A stretch of DNA of 64,000 bases from Onchidella celtica (taxonomy: Eukaryota; Mollusca; Gastropoda; Systellommatophora; Onchidiidae), in the NCBI GenBank assembly GCA_963931925.1, contig OZ007576.1:10572261-10636260 (forward strand), given 5' to 3'. A model generated the notes under the pieces. That model saw only the letters and a list, made by a program, of their open reading frames with translations. It ran no database searches and was not told where the DNA came from. Below are positions 36,601 through 49,188 of the stretch, one piece after another. Each line of letters starts with the position of its first letter. The first letter of the stretch is position 1. Made by a program: the position numbers and the translations under genes.

Positions 36601-38250
36601 GACAAATTCAGAAAATGGAAATAGATGCATTTGTGTGTAAGTATTTGATGTTACTTATAAAGAGGAAATAGGGACCTTTTAGATCTGGAACAGATATTTT
36701 CACAATGGAGACATATTCTCAACCATAAGTAAATCTAAATTACATCTTCAGATTCATTAGTTCCTCTGTCAATAAGTTAAATATCTCCTGAATTATGTCT
36801 TAAACACTGTTATTGATGGTAGACAGTCACCTCTAAAAATAGGGTGGAGCCGAAATTTGTTCAGTCATTAGCCAGAAATTAAAGAACTGTTTAACGGCAG
36901 TCCAATAAGGGGTCCCAAATAAGTAATTAGGTTATCATGTCTGATTAGGTTATCATATATATAAATAAAATTGTCAGTTGTTTAGAGGGCTTGAAGAGAG
37001 ATTTTGGGTCCTACATTGGTCATCAATTATCATTCTTTCATTATCAAAGAACTGCAGAAAAAAAAATGTATTAATAGGCAGGATGAATTATATCATGCTG
37101 ATCATTTTGGAACAAATCCTGGACATGATGACATTTTTTTTTTTGAAGTCTTTTGGAAACATATGTCATTCAACTTAGCACATAATTGTATTATACTTTG
37201 CTTTTAGGCACTGGCTTCAGTGTGCCACATCTGATTTTACTCCCAGATCAGGTTTCCCAATTTTCATCTATGTATTCTATATATCATGCATGTGTTTCAG
37301 TTTGGACTACAAGGATTTTGAGAACAGGCCAGTCTGTGAAGTTTGTCACCAGGTTTTTGTCTGTGTTCAGTGAGGATGGTTCTGCCCCACAGGTCAGTAA
37401 ATTATGACACATTATCAATGTTTATTGGCTTATATCAGCAATGTGTCTCTTAGGTTTTACACATTTATTAAAGCTGAATGTCACTGAAGTTATAAAAGCA
37501 GATGATGTTAGAAAGTCATTTTTGTGTGACAGTTCCCACATACTGATGGAAAAAGAGAACGCATAAATCAGAATTTCATGGTTTGGATATGAGCTTTCTC
37601 ATATTTTTGCCTTTCTGGCACTGTGTATGTTGCCAGTGCCACTAAAACAGTCGAAGCAGCTATAATTTATGTATGAAAGTCAATCAAGAATTTTAGATTA
37701 TCAACAGCCTTGCGATTTATAGGTATCTAGACATGGTTCAACTGAGCTTGCATTTTGCTTGAGGTAAAGTTTATTTTCCCACTCTAGGAATCAAATGAAG
37801 TTTTCGAGCAACATTTTGGATAATTAGATTTTCTAAACCAAGCATTCTAACCTCACTGTGTGATTGAAGTGCTCACTTCAAAATTTATCTTGTGGATGCT
37901 GGATTGTTTCATTGATTGTGAATGTTGTGATTCACTTATATCTTTTATGTTATCTGCAGGAGGGGAAAAGAACAGTTCTGACATTTGTGAGAGACTATCT
38001 GGGCAATGATGGTGTATTCATGATGCGTATCCTAGCAACCAACACTAATGACGTGGTCATGTCAGAGTTGATGTCCAGTGTGTGGAAGCGCTATGTGGAG
38101 TATCACAACCGTGCAGTTAAACCTGAACCAGTGAAAGAACCAGAGCCATCTATGGACATAATGCTGGAGGAAATAGAGAAGGACCCACTAGCTCCAAATT
38201 TAGAAGATGCCAACAGAATGAATGAATTTGATGAGCACCACATTGCTTAG
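24436..38250 (+). CDS. Innexin (gap-junction / hemichannel protein), 7 coding exons, 449 aa
   Basis: Innexins form invertebrate gap junctions and hemichannels in the plasma membrane. Joining exons 24436-24699 (or 24791-25054), 32926-33042, 34139-34363, 34908-35075, 36082-36274, 37301-37392 and 37960-38250 gives one open frame of 449 codons. All introns have GT/AG borders, with phase 0 at every junction except the fifth (phase 1). The protein has four hydrophobic segments. Extracellular loop 1 has Cys54 and Cys72; loop 2 has Cys278 and Cys291. The family signature YYQWV at the start of TM2 appears as FYRWI (residues 116-120), a divergent form. Other hallmarks are DDxxDQLHHFVT near the N-terminus, FPRVALC in loop 2 and the INMLLEKLFVLEWFW segment entering TM4. 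Length is normal for the family. It cannot be assigned to a numbered innexin from this window. Confidence 0.93.
24777..25054 (+). CDS. Innexin alternative first coding exon 1b
   Basis: The acceptor CTCCACCAG (AG at 24775-24776) precedes 14 untranslated bases and ATG 24791 in a strong context (ACCACCATGG). Coding ends at CAG 25054 before GTATCA. It has exactly 88 codons and the same phase as exon 1a, with the DDTVDQLHHFVTVY core identical. The exon 1a donor and the 1b acceptor are only 77 bases apart. If 1a were spliced to 1b, the 14-base leader would shift the frame to a TAG after eight codons. The two exons therefore behave as alternatives, each joining exon 2 at 32926. Confidence 0.9.
27508..27739 (-). 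mobile_element. MITE, family A, copy 1
   Basis: A 232-bp element whose ends form inverted repeats: GGTGTTTGCCATATTGTT at the left, and AACAATATGGCAAATACC at the right. Two related copies lie at 34497-34735 and 59061-59308 in the opposite orientation. All three share an interior with ATGAGGATTGA(A)GTTTGG and a segment with GAGAAAGCCA/AGAGAGCCA. No coding capacity. No convincing target duplication. Confidence 0.65.
28034..28257. repeat. Tandem pair of short palindromic elements
   Basis: Two units (28034-28124 and 28157-28257) each start TTAGGAGACCGTGG or TTAGGAGACCGTAG and end CCACGGTCCCCTA, an inverted match of about 14 bp. The flanking AAACAGCCAAGTCGGAA and AACAGCGAAGTTGGAA also correspond, so the repeat period is about 123 bp. 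This looks like a tandemly duplicated tiny MITE inside the innexin intron. Confidence 0.7.
31590..32560. repeat. Near-identical direct duplication in innexin intron
   Basis: Segment 31590-31857 recurs at 31942-32209 with no difference that I can see. A second segment of about 73 bp (31868-31941) recurs at 32486-32558. The order is A, B, A, C, B, where C (32210-32485) is missing from the first copy. This fits a recent tandem duplication with a deletion, or an assembly that placed two haplotypes in series. Confidence 0.85.
32926..33042 (+). CDS. Innexin exon 2
   Basis: 39 codons (residues 89-127): the second half of extracellular loop 1 and the start of TM2, carrying FYRWI in place of the classic YYQWV. 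Acceptor TGTAG at 32921-32925; donor GTGAGT at 33043. Phase 0 at both ends. Confidence 0.92.
33212..33237. repeat. Poly-G tract
   Basis: Twenty-six consecutive G bases in the intron after innexin exon 2. Similar tracts occur at 48127-48146 (G) and 30829-30847 (C). Potential G-quadruplex former; its length may be imprecise in the assembly. Confidence 0.9.
34139..34363 (+). CDS. Innexin exon 3
   Basis: 75 codons (residues 128-202): the rest of TM2 (AFMFKVPNLVW) and most of the cytoplasmic loop, which is rich in lysine and threonine. Acceptor TTTTTCAG ends at 34138; donor GTGGGT at 34364. Confidence 0.92.
34497..34735 (+). mobile_element. MITE, family A, copy 2 (innexin intron)
   Basis: Begins AGTATTTGCCATGTTGTTG and ends with the decayed partner CAGAAATACCTC. 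The interior shares the GAAAATGAGGATTGAAG core with the other copies. It lies in the intron between exons 3 and 4. Confidence 0.6.
34908..35075 (+). CDS. Innexin exon 4
   Basis: 56 codons (residues 203-258): the end of the cytoplasmic loop and TM3 (about residues 219-246, VVKAFFLFNVLVQFAILTAF). Acceptor CCCCAG ends at 34907; donor GTATTT at 35076. Confidence 0.92.
36082..36274 (+). CDS. Innexin exon 5
   Basis: 64 codons plus one base: extracellular loop 2 with FPRVALC (Cys278) and Cys291, then the entry into TM4 (LFVLEWFWLMLLLALTLY). Acceptor CTCCAG ends at 36081; donor GTGAGT at 36275. Phase 1 at the 3' end. Confidence 0.92.
37301..37392 (+). CDS. Innexin exon 6
   Basis: 92 bases complete the split codon and encode the start of the cytoplasmic C-terminal region (WTTRILRTGQSVKFVTRFL). 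Acceptor GTGTTTCAG ends at 37300; donor GTCAGT at 37393. Open sequence upstream in the same frame is intronic. Confidence 0.88.
37960..38250 (+). CDS. Innexin exon 7 and stop
   Basis: 96 codons plus TAG. It encodes the cytoplasmic tail, starting with VLTFVRDYLGNDGVFMMRIL, a segment well conserved among innexins, then an acidic and proline-rich end (PVKEPEPSMD, EEIEKDPLAP). Acceptor ATCTGCAG ends at 37959. A possible poly(A) signal ATTAAA lies at 38280, but it is so close to the stop that a downstream site is likely also used. Confidence 0.92.
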   Translation, partial: EGKRTVLTFVRDYLGNDGVFMMRILATNTNDVVMSELMSSVWKRYVEYHNRAVKPEPVKEPEPSMDIMLEEIEKDPLAPNLEDANRMNEFDEHHIA

Positions 38251-41200
38251 GTAGAAATATCCCAGAAAAGCCTTGTGTCATTAAATTATGCCATCTGACC
38301 ATATTTACGACATTGTTGGAGTGAAGTGGCACAGAAGCTAAATCAGTCTAAAAGTTTTTTCTGTTGCATTTGGTTCATATACATTTTTGCACTTTTAAAT
38401 ATGCCACTTTTCTGCATGCTGTAATTGTATTAGTAGAGAATTTATACAAATTAGCTGATCATATTATCATCTGTGTGAGCTGCAACAAGCCATTGGTAAC
38501 TTTCAGTATTGACTTGCTACCTGCCTGCTTTGTTTGTATAATGAGGGACTTCAAAAAATATGGAAATGCAACTCTTTAGTGGGCCTAGAGAACAAAGTTT
38601 ACACACATTGAAACAGTCTACTGAAGTACATGCTTTTTATCATTTGAAATTGTACACTACTCAAAGATGAGATGATATTTTGGAACAGGTAATTGCTCTT
38701 TCTTGTACTGAGTAAATTTAAGATTTGAAGTCTTTTCATGATCAGATTTTGAGTCATTATATTTATTGTTGTAATCAAAATGTTAAAAAATTGATGTAAA
38801 TAATTTTATCCTGAGCAGATGTTTCTATTTGAACCCTGAGCTACCATGAGGAACATTTTTGACCTGCATTATTACCTTTTCTGGTGAGATAAACTTTAAC
38901 ACACTTTTTACATCCAGAGTATACAAGCCCTAAGTGAGATATTGTTTTGAAATACAGTTGCTAGAGATGAAAGCAAGTGAACATCATGAATTATCACTGT
39001 TCATGTCAATCAATATTATCAACATTTGTCATAGGATATTTCTAAACAATTTTTACATTTATTTTCAGTTGCTACTGTCCATTTGCCCCTTTTTTTTTTG
39101 TCATAAGAGAATTAGCCTACTCTAAAGTGTAGTTTTTAATTATCCAAAGAAAGTATTTCCATTGCAGGCATTATCTGGCACAATAATATATAATGCCTTC
39201 ACTTTTCTGGGATGAAAGGGGAAATCAGTAAAACTTACACCAGTTTTCAAAATTTCACCTGGTTTGTTCATTTTCCTATCTATTCTGATTGCTTCGAGCA
39301 TGGACAGAAATCATACCAATGTTTTTTTATCTGATGTAACTTTCTTTGTCGTAGTTGTAGATTATTTGTTATTGTTGTTACTTGTTCACTTCTTCATTCC
39401 ATGATCAAAATCTCTGCATATGTAGTTTGTGGCTGGCACCATCGTGGAGCTGTGACCCTGGTGGCCTCTTTGCTGGCAGTGTGGCAAGTGTTAATTGCTG
39501 TGCATTTTTTGTTTATAATTGTAAATGTATTCTTGAAGTTTGCAATAATGATATTACACTTCATTGGTTTGATTATCATTGACAGTAATACTAATTTGCT
39601 TTTTGAGTGCATTTGCATGGTTGTATTTTATGTGTAGATGAAAGAGACTTATTTCCTACCACAGTGTACCAAATTTGCTGAGGTACTCCAGAGATGTCCA
39701 GAATATGTTTATTTTTTTATTTTTTTTTCATCTGGCTAAGCTTGCCAATTTCTTGTCACATGGTGGTTATTGTCTTTTTGTGTTTTGTTTTTTTGTTCGT
39801 CTGAAGAAAAAACATTGCCACGTTGACTTTTACATGGATATGCTACAGTTAATATGACACAAAAAGCCAGATTTTTGGGGAAACCACACAACCTGAGATT
39901 GTACATAAAGAAACCTAATCAGATGCAGTCTTGTCACAAATCCCTCATATTTAGGAGAATGCCCACCGAAACTGGTCATTGAGGAGGCCTAGAAAGCCAA
40001 CAAAAGGACTTCTAAATGCCATATGTAGCTTTGATAAAGGAAGCCAAACATGCCAGAGATCAAGCTGTCTCAATAATCAGTAACCACCATAGCCAATGGT
40101 TTCTGAACCCAGAAAAAAAATACAGATTTGCATGGTGAACGAGTTGTACGTGAAACATGATTCAAAGAGGCAGAGTTTGAGTTATTGAGTTATTATGTAA
40201 GCGACACAAGTGACCACATTTGTCATTCTATATTTTAATCACATAATGAGATTTTTTTTTCTTTGTATTTGGTTCAACTTATGAGGGCTCGTTGGTTTTT
40301 TTTTTACATAGGAAACTGCAGCAATGATTGAATACTGTATTATATTATGCACTGAGCCTGGCAGGTTGTTGTCCACTGAAGGCACTTGATTTTGTGTTTA
40401 CATATAGTTACGTTTTTTTAACACTTGCATGGCAATATATGCAAATCTGATTGATTTGATGTTGCTAGAGTAGCTGAGAATATGGGCTTTAAGGGTGATG
40501 TTTTCATTTCATGTAATTTTTTGTTTTGTTGGAGAAATTGAATACTCAAACGACGGAGTATTTGTCTTCATTAACTTGTAAAATGTAAATGGGGAATGGT
40601 GGGACATGTAGACTTTCATTTCCAGGCAGTAAAACTTTAAAACACAAGTATATCAGATGCCGTCATCTAAAAATGTTTTTGGCCACAGTGTCCCTTGCCA
40701 TTTGTGCATCCATTAGCCCATCAGGCACAACTTTAAAGCCTTCATATAATAACTGCTGCAAAAAATCAAAACATCATATATAGCTGTCAGAAGGTCCCTG
40801 TGAAATGCTTAAAGAATTGTAGAGATTCTGGCATATTTTCCACTTTTTTCTACAAGAGGTACTTATTAATTCATCTCATGTGGACAGCTCATTTTCATCT
40901 TAGTTAAAATATATATGTTTATAATTTTTGCTTCAGTGTATGCCTGATATGTGCTCATTTATTCACTCCGTTGTGCTCAGTTATTCACACTGTTGTGTGG
41001 GTCTTTTTCTGTCAATTTCTCTTTTTCTGTTTCGTTTGGCAGCTTTAGCATTATAGAAAGTTAAGAAAGCTTTTTTGTTGTTGTTTTATTTAATATAACT
41101 GTCATAATTTGAAGTGAAAGAAAAAATGCAGGTTGTTTGATTTTAGCACTTTATTAAGTGTGAATAGAATGTTTGTATTTTATTTTTATATGAAGCATCA

Positions 41201-44200
41201 CACTGTCTGTTCCATCAAGTTTTCTGGTTTTGTTTCTCCTCAGGGTTGTGTCATGCTTTAGCTGTATCTCCTGGCATCATCTAATAGATCATCACTAGGC
41301 AGTGCAGCAATTGTTCCCTGACTTATTTTGCCATGGCCCTATTCTCAGTTTGTTTCATCTCAAATAGTCAGAGTACCTCATTTATTTTTCTGTTTCTGGA
41401 ACCACATAATGACATGTGTTGGAATCTTTCAGTAGAGTTTTGTATGTGAAAATTTGTGGTATATACGTAACTGTGTAATGGTGTTCCTTCAAAGTGAAGA
41501 AACAGCTTTTTAGCCAGACACATTAGATGCTGGGTACAGATGTGTCACTGCCTTATATCTTCTTTCGTGTGTCATTGCTACAAATTTTAGGTAAATCAAA
41601 GTCAGACTGAGGTTGCTGAGGTAGAGAAGGGGACAGTCATATTGATAGTGTCTCAGCTATGAGCTTCAACTACAAGAGGATTGGAGGAACTTTTTTCTTT
41701 ATTGTAGTGAATGGCCTGAAGAAAGTAATTTTTCTCCAGAGAGTGAGTATATAATATGATTGCTGGCTGAGAACATGCATAAAACAGTGCCAAGTGATTA
41801 GTTTCCATGGTGACTGGTTTTGCTATGCATATCAAGAGGGAAGGAGACAGTTTCTTTTGTAATGGCTCGATAATTGGAACAGATGGTTCAGAGAGAGAAA
41901 CAAAATTTAGCAGTGTGAGTTACTGAGCGATGCGTTTCTGTGTCAACTAGTAAGAAAGCCACTGTGTTCATCTGTGATTTGGTGTAAAAAGTGAAAAATT
42001 GGCAACTTATCATTTCGTTTCTTTCCTTTTGTCATTCCCAAAATCATTGAAGAATGCTACCAGAATCCATACATGTCGCCTTCAGCTGGGAGATCGGTGT
42101 TTTCTAAATTTTTAGGGGTGTCAACTACAATCCAAGTAATATTTCTCTATTCTTGGGAGTCCGTTAATGATTCACAGCCCGTGTTTTCGTGGATAAAAAT
42201 TGCAAATTCTATTTTTACTGATTTTTGAAGTGTCTCAAGCAAGAATAATTAAAGCATGTTATATCACTTTAGCCATCATCTCATAAAGTAGGCTTAAATG
42301 GGGGCGGACTTTTGACAGATGTCAGACTGGCTATTACTTGTGACAGCACATGAATAAACAGAATTCCATTGTCAAAGTTCTTATTTCCATCAGCATCATA
42401 GACTAAGGAACTAAGTAGCCAGCAACCATGGTATTTGGTCTTATATCATATCATATTGAAAGCAAACATGAATGTCAGCAATCAGTATCAGTTCTGTGCA
42501 TCGCTTTTGATTTTTAACAATTTATTTGCTAGGGCAAAGGTGTGCAGGCACACTATAAAGTGGCCTGACAATATATTGTGTTTGACTTTTCACATGGTGC
42601 TTTATAACCTCGCCTTGTTCATCTCAATCATCTGACTGCAGCTGTTGAAGAGAATTCAGGGTCTTATCATTATACATGCGTACATTTTCCAAATATATAC
42701 ATATAATATGAATTCAGATGTATGTGAGCATTTATATACCAAACACATCTTGGATGTTTTAAAGTACTGTTGTTCACATCCAAAATGACTCAAAATCATT
42801 CACTTCCAAAACTGAGTTTATGTTCTGTTTGAATTCCCATTTTGGATAAAATATGAGTAGGCAAAAATTCCAAGTCCTTCAATGTTTCTGACGAATAAAC
42901 CTCAAAATATGAGAGATTTTTTTTCTATTTAAATTTTTACAAACCTGGAAATCTGTTTTCTCAGGATGCTTGATTCATTTTGCATGTGGACAGTGGAGTA
43001 GGCGAGCACTGTCTCTTTCCAGATAATTCTTGATTTGAATTTTGACTGATCAGCAGGTAAGCTGCTGTCTCTCCTCAGATTCTGTCTCTTCAAAAACATG
43101 TGCTTCAGTTTTGTTCTGTAAAATAAGCCATTCATTATTTTGTGCCATTATATGCAAAAAGCTGGCCAAAAACTGCTTTAGATGGCCTATATTTGTGAAA
43201 GATGATCAAGGCCCATTGTATTCAGTGGTATGCAGTTCAGCAATTTTACTTGAGATTTTGAGATTTTCATTGCCATATCCCTTCTTTTGCATTTATAATA
43301 ATTTGTGCAACATTTAGCAACCATTGATGACCATTTTACCATGGTACCATCACCAGTAAAACCATTTGTCATTTACAGTATACACAGCTGTGACATATTT
43401 TTCTTTCATTATTCATCTTGTCAACCAGCACATCAGTATTCTGACATGTCCAACAGTCCAATCTGGCAGCCTGACAGGTTCCCATTCTGTCAACTACAGA
43501 TCTTTTCTCTTTGTGTTGTTTTTTTCTATATATACATGAGAGAGCTTCTTTGAAGATTTACCAACCTTTTGTCCATAGAAAAGCAGTTTTTATCTTCTCA
43601 ATTCCTGATTGCTGTTATTTTCATTCCTCTTCTATTTGTGAGCGTCACCAGGGAAGTGGTCCACATTGCCATTTTTTTTTTTCAAAATTGAGTTATGGGT
43701 ATACTGTAAAAGTGCAAACTGCCGTGAGAAGAATGTGCTTTATTTCATGTAAAAATGTTGAAAATTGGCTACTTCAAGGTGGCAAGGTAGAAAAAGTCAC
43801 TTTTGAGTAAAACATGTTTAAAGTCTACGTAAATTTAAAAAGACCATTAGATTGGATCAGAAAAAAATGGACAGAAAAAAAAAAAACAAGCCAATTTCAT
43901 TAAAATTCTTTTGTCCAGGCGTAAGGAAATGATTGAGGAATTATTTATGCCGAAAGCTGATGTAGGTGGAAGTCCCCATCCACCTATATTTGGCTCTGTC
44001 TCACAAGTGCCGAGCACGACATGTGGACCACTTCGCTACAGCACCTCACATTTCTGCATCTTTGAGCCTTCTGCCATAAATCTTGGCATGAGATCATGCA
44101 TTGAGCCTTAGATAACATGACTGACACAGGAAATGTCAACTGTGTCATGTCTGAGGTTGTGATAAGATTGTTTATCTTGTCTTGGATTGTTACCTGGTTC

Positions 44201-47200
44201 TTTTTTTTTTTCCTTTTTTTTTTATTCAATACATTGTCAGTAAATTTCGAAAATTAATTATTGCATGTTGCAATTTTTATACTGGTGTCTCTGAGTTTTT
44301 CTTCATATTCTTTGTAGGAGATTATTGTAAATACACCACTTTACAGAATTTTCTGAATTTTTTAAAATTTGCATGGTCAGTAGAGACCTCTAAGAGATGT
44401 TTTGAGGAGCAGGTTCATAACTATAAATATACAATGTACAACAGAAAGATGATAAAACGCTTTACTTTTTACTTTTGTTTTAGTGCTTTTAAATTTTCAG
44501 GAGTTTTTGAGAAGTTTTTAAATGGATCCTCACTATTTCAAAGACCTGAATCCATTCAATATGTTTTAAAAGAGATGTTGTGGCTCAGTGTGGTCCTAGA
44601 CAAATGTTGTCACCATTGAAATTGCTGTCTTATGTATCAGACATTAAACATCCATAACATATTCTCATTCCATTCCGATCAAGGATAGATCAGAAAATGA
44701 TTTTTCCCTATCATGATTCATATAAAGCTGTCAGGCTATGGTTTGGGAACTTGGGATAAGTTGAGTACATCACAGACAGGGTATATATCTGACTTTGGCG
44801 TTTATTGCCGTTTATTTTGTGTTTTCTCTCATTATTCAAGCACCCACTGTTTTCAAAACTGTGTAGACATAATGATACTCTAGGGTGTTGGAAATGTTTG
44901 CACTCATGTTTATTGTTTTTATTTATTTCTGATTCTGTGTTTGTAAAGTTTGTGCACTGTATCCATGTGAAGGGGTGGTGATAACCAGCTAGAAAGAAAC
45001 ACAACATTTTCATTATTTACCTACTTTTTCTAAACTGTATGAAGTGTGTGGGTAATATTTTTTAATGGATGGTGTGGATTGAATTGCCGTTATTTTGTTG
45101 AGATGGAAGCATCCCAATTACCATATTAGATTTGACAAACCTGTGAATATTTCCCAAGGTCACAAATACTTACATCTTTTTGAAAGGACAAAATTTAATA
45201 TTGCAACACCATGTAACTGACTCTCTACCTCATTGTCAAGTTGTTTTTTGGGGGGAGGTCAAAGACATCAATTTTTCATTTCCATTTGCCATAATTCATA
45301 ATTTCCCTGACTGCCTTTCAAGAATGAAGAGTGAACAATGCAGACAGGAGAAACTTAGAATTGAAAGGGGAATTTAACTGCATTGGCTATATTGACTCTG
45401 CTATTTGCTCTCCACATGAAAAACTATTGAAATCGACTCCATTTAAAAAAAAAAAAATTTAATAATATATATATATTAAAATCAATATCTGTCAGGAATT
45501 GTCTTTCTGTTCTGACTATGAACAAAGAGTTTTAAGTGCATCAGGCCAGGTTTTATTGCATGAAATTTTTTAAGGCCAGACAGGATAAGTGGAGACTGAA
45601 AAATGACTACACAGAGGAAATAAGAAATTCCACATTTTCTGAGTCTCTTCACCGGGAGACAAAAAGAAAAAAACAACATTATTTTGTGATTGTTAAACAG
45701 TCTTAGAAAATTGTCATTCCCAGCAATCAAGCCATTGGCCAGGATTATTTTATATGTTCGGGGGGGGACTAATGAAATGAACTTCATGATACATTTGCAG
45801 ATAAAGCTAATTTTATTTCAGTGTTGTCTCAACATAATGATGGAATAGTTCAAAATTTTGGGAGGATTGCTTTTAAAGATTATACATTCATGTACCGGAC
45901 TCTGTTTCCTCGGTGCATTCAAGTAGAAATTAATCTCATCTAAGTCAGCTTTACAAGTGTTGTTTTATTTGTATTGATCACTTTGTATGCCATTTATCGT
46001 TTGTTGTTGTTTTTTTCTGTTATTTCATGATAATTACGTGTAAAGTTATTTGGAGTTGTCTTGAAAATGCCGTGCCTACACTGTGCTTGTAATCACATGC
46101 AACAGCAGGTCCGTGTGAGAAGTTCAAACTAACAACTTCGCTCTAATAACAACAATGGGTGCTTTGCAATTGGCTTACAGATGTTGTTGTGCTACGAATA
46201 CAATATGCATGGTGTGTTTACTTATGCAGTTCATCACACATTTTTCTTTTTGGTACTGTTCCATTAGATGTATCATTATGCCATTAAAATATAAAGCACT
46301 TTCAGAAAGTCTTCTTTACTTTTCTGTGCTGTGTATTTCTTTTACCAGAATATCTACAATTCTATCATGTGCCAGTCTGTTACACAACTGCGTCTTAGTT
46401 TTTTCCAGAACTGATCAGGAAATCCCGTAGGCATGCAGACCTGTAACTAAAGATAGAATAACCAATGGACAGAGGAGGAGGAGACGTAAAGGATACATGT
46501 ACTGGGTCTGGTTTGAGCTCAACCAGCATTGCCGGTCCTCGGGATTTTTCCCAAGGTCTTGGGATTTGGGGGGTTATCTGGAGTCCTGGCATTTTTTTTT
46601 TTTTAAGGACGAGATTTTTCAGGCTGTTGTGTCTTTTGTTATCATTTCTTTGAAAAAAACAACACAAAATTGCCCTTCCACTCGCAATACCATTTTAGAC
46701 TTAAACGGTTGATGAGCTAATGGGCTGAGGAGCAGTTTAAGATTGCTTATGTGAAAGGATCTCTTGTATGATCTGGAAGCTCATCAGTAAAACACTACAT
46801 TGCTTAGTTTAAAATTCAATATACATGTACGTGTATAAAGAAATTGTAGATTTTAATTAATGTATTTTGGAGCAGGAAAATAATCTTGGAATTTTTTATA
46901 ATCGGATTCTTGGGATATTTGAAAACCTTCGCCGGCGACGCTGAAAGCGATATTGACACAATTCCTGGCATTCCCATATCGACTCTATATTTTGAAAACT
47001 AAACTGTCAGACGATGCCGTTGCTGATCCATGGCGCACTATTAGTTCGTGTAATTGTAATCATGTAAATGATGTACATGGCGATCATAGATTTAACTGCC
47101 CAACGTGTGCCTGTAACCGACTGTCGCCCTTGAGGGAAGCATCCGTAGGCTATCTTACGACTTATCTTTCGCATGACTGCTTGTCACGAGCAGAGTTAGG

Positions 47201-48549
47201 GTCTTGGGGATGTTATGACTGCACGAGAGGCAGCTAACTCACTCGGACACAACCACACAAGAAAAGTATCAAATAACTAGAGCGTATATCTATGTCAGGC
47301 CGGTCAGGCCATCTTATTATTTAAATATTAATAAACAAAACAAAAGACAATAGAGGTATATTCAAAGCAATAAATTCTAATTACTAACTTAATCTATGAT
47401 ATTCATGTAACTATGGTTCCTTATTGGATGTACTGCAATCAATAGCAAATGGGTATATTATACGAAACTAGATATCAATCTAAAGTGACAGTTGAGTCGC
47501 CACTGGCCAGTCGCCAGGCAAACTCTCCCTAAATCATATGGGCTTGAATGTTAGGAGAGCCCAGTACGTTCAAAGTAAAATCAAAGCCTACAGAAGCACA
47601 CTTCGGCTTGTAGGTAATTAAGCAGTTGCAAAAGACTATATATATATATATGCACAATCACTATTCAATTCATCAACAATGTGCTATATTACTTCAATCA
47701 TACTATGGAGATAGATCTATAATACGGGCCACTCGTTCGTCGAGTGCCAGCTGGGGTTTCCTTAGACTTCCTATGAGGCTGTGGTTCTCTCTCTATCTCT
47801 GAACTTCTATTATGCTTAGACAAATAAGATATGTTACTGTTGGTCACGCCTACTGGTAGGCGCGAACATCAAAAGAGCGCAGCGTGGGCTTTTAAAGGTC
47901 AGCCCACTCAGACCTTTCTTTCTAGAGCTCAGTCAGTCCGTTAGCAAGGACTTCTAGTCTTCAGATCACACAGTTCAGGTACTGGCCAACCGGAGATACT
48001 TCACGACACGATGCTTCTGCTCGTCTGTATTCAATGAATCTTGTTTTGAGGTCTTTATTTTAGGAGGTTCGCTGCCCTTGGCATTTACACCTCACTTTAC
48101 TTGTTTTTATTATTTCTTGTTCTGGCGGGGGGGGGGGGGGGGGGGGAGATGATATGGATAATTTTTAATCTATTAATTTCAATTTTGCCCGGGCAGCGGC
48201 CTTTCGGCCTGCTCTTTACGATTTCCAACTGCCAAGGTATTTTTAACGTGCACACGGGCCCTCCGAATTTTTTCGTCCTTTTTCGTGTTTTCAAGTCCCT
48301 GGTCCTATTGGGGGGTAGGATCGAGTAGTTCTTGGAAATTGGATTTTTCTCATATTTTCAAGTCTCTGGTCCTATTGGGGGTTAGGATCGAGTACCTAGT
48401 CTTCTCGGATATTCAATGAATCTGAACGTTACACGATGTTTTATACTATCCAACTACCCAGCAGTGCTAGTCCGCTGGCCCAATTAGTTCAGCAATCTCA
48501 TTGGCCGAAACCTCCCACCATTTTAATTGTAGTAATACGTCTGCACTAT
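38251..48549. other. Innexin 3' flank and intergenic region
   Basis: AT-rich sequence with no recognised gene; the innexin 3' untranslated region must lie at its start. An AATAAA occurs at about 42894. Short open frames (for example 43911-44111 and 46953-47237) lack family motifs. Base composition becomes GC-richer from about 46900, where repeat-derived sequence probably starts. A compact hairpin (CGCCTA/TAGGCG) lies near 47850. Confidence 0.5.
48289..48397. repeat. Direct repeat of about 38 bp, 68 bp apart
   Basis: TCAAGTCCCTGGTCCTATTG followed by a G run and TAGGATCGAGTA recurs as TCAAGTCTCTGGTCCTATTG with the same ending. It lies in the GC-richer flank just left of the hAT-like element. 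Origin unknown. Confidence 0.75.
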
Positions 48550-48833
48550 TCTACCAGCAGTGTTGCCAATTTAGCATCCCGGGTGCTAGATCTAGCATAA
48601 TTTTGAGCCTCTAGCATTCAAAGTGTCAAGCCTAGCATCTAGCATCGTGTCTAGCATCCTTTTTAAAAATTTAGCGTAATTCTAGCAGAATATTGGAATT
48701 TCTAACAATTTGGAGTAATTTAGCGTAATTCTAGCAGAATATTGAAAGTTCTAGCATATACATGTATTGGGTATAATTTGAGACAATATCACAAATTATT
48801 GGAATTTGGCCCTTTTAATTTCAATACTTTGTA

Positions 48834-49049
48834 ATGAATACAAATTTGGCCTCTTTTAGACATCAGTTTGGTCGAACATACGAGCTCCCAAGTAGGGTTC
48901 TCAAGAAGATAGGATCAATGAGTGCTTATAATAATGAAACAGAAGCAGGACCCAGCACTGCACAAGACCTAGCAGCAGCAGCTGAGGCTGAGGCTGAGAG
49001 TGCGACTCTTGAGGAAGCTCTAGAAATTTTGGATGGTGTGGACCTCTGA
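48834..49049 (+). CDS. Small ORF inside the hAT-like element, possible last exon of a transposase
   Basis: 72 codons with an upstream in-frame stop at 48816. A good splice acceptor (CCTCTTTTAG, AG at 48858-48859) lies inside it, so the coding part may really be a terminal exon starting at 48860. The protein reads FGRTYELPSRVLKKIGSM, then an alanine/glutamate-rich acidic tail (DLAAAAEAEAESATLEEAL) ending GVDL. I do not recognise the domain. Its location between hAT-like ends suggests a remnant of a transposase C-terminus left after internal deletion, but this is inference. Confidence 0.35.
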   Translation: MNTNLASFRHQFGRTYELPSRVLKKIGSMSAYNNETEAGPSTAQDLAAAAEAEAESATLEEALEILDGVDL

Positions 49050-49188
49050 CTAGATCCAATGGTAGGTTGACCCCTTCCTTCTATTTTAAGTTTGGCTTAC
49101 ATTTTGCTCTCGTGATAATTGCTTCCGTTTTGCGTGTTCGACTGTTATTTGCAAAGAATTTTCAGCTTTGTTCTTCACTAATGCTTGT

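Noticed and set aside
37186..37300. Longer version of innexin exon 6 using upstream open frame
   Set aside because: A good acceptor at 37299-37300 restores the split codon from exon 5; the upstream residues do not resemble innexin sequence.
46953..47237. Cysteine-rich 94-codon ORF
   Set aside because: Cysteine spacing does not fit a known finger and there is no ATG start; probably remnant or chance.
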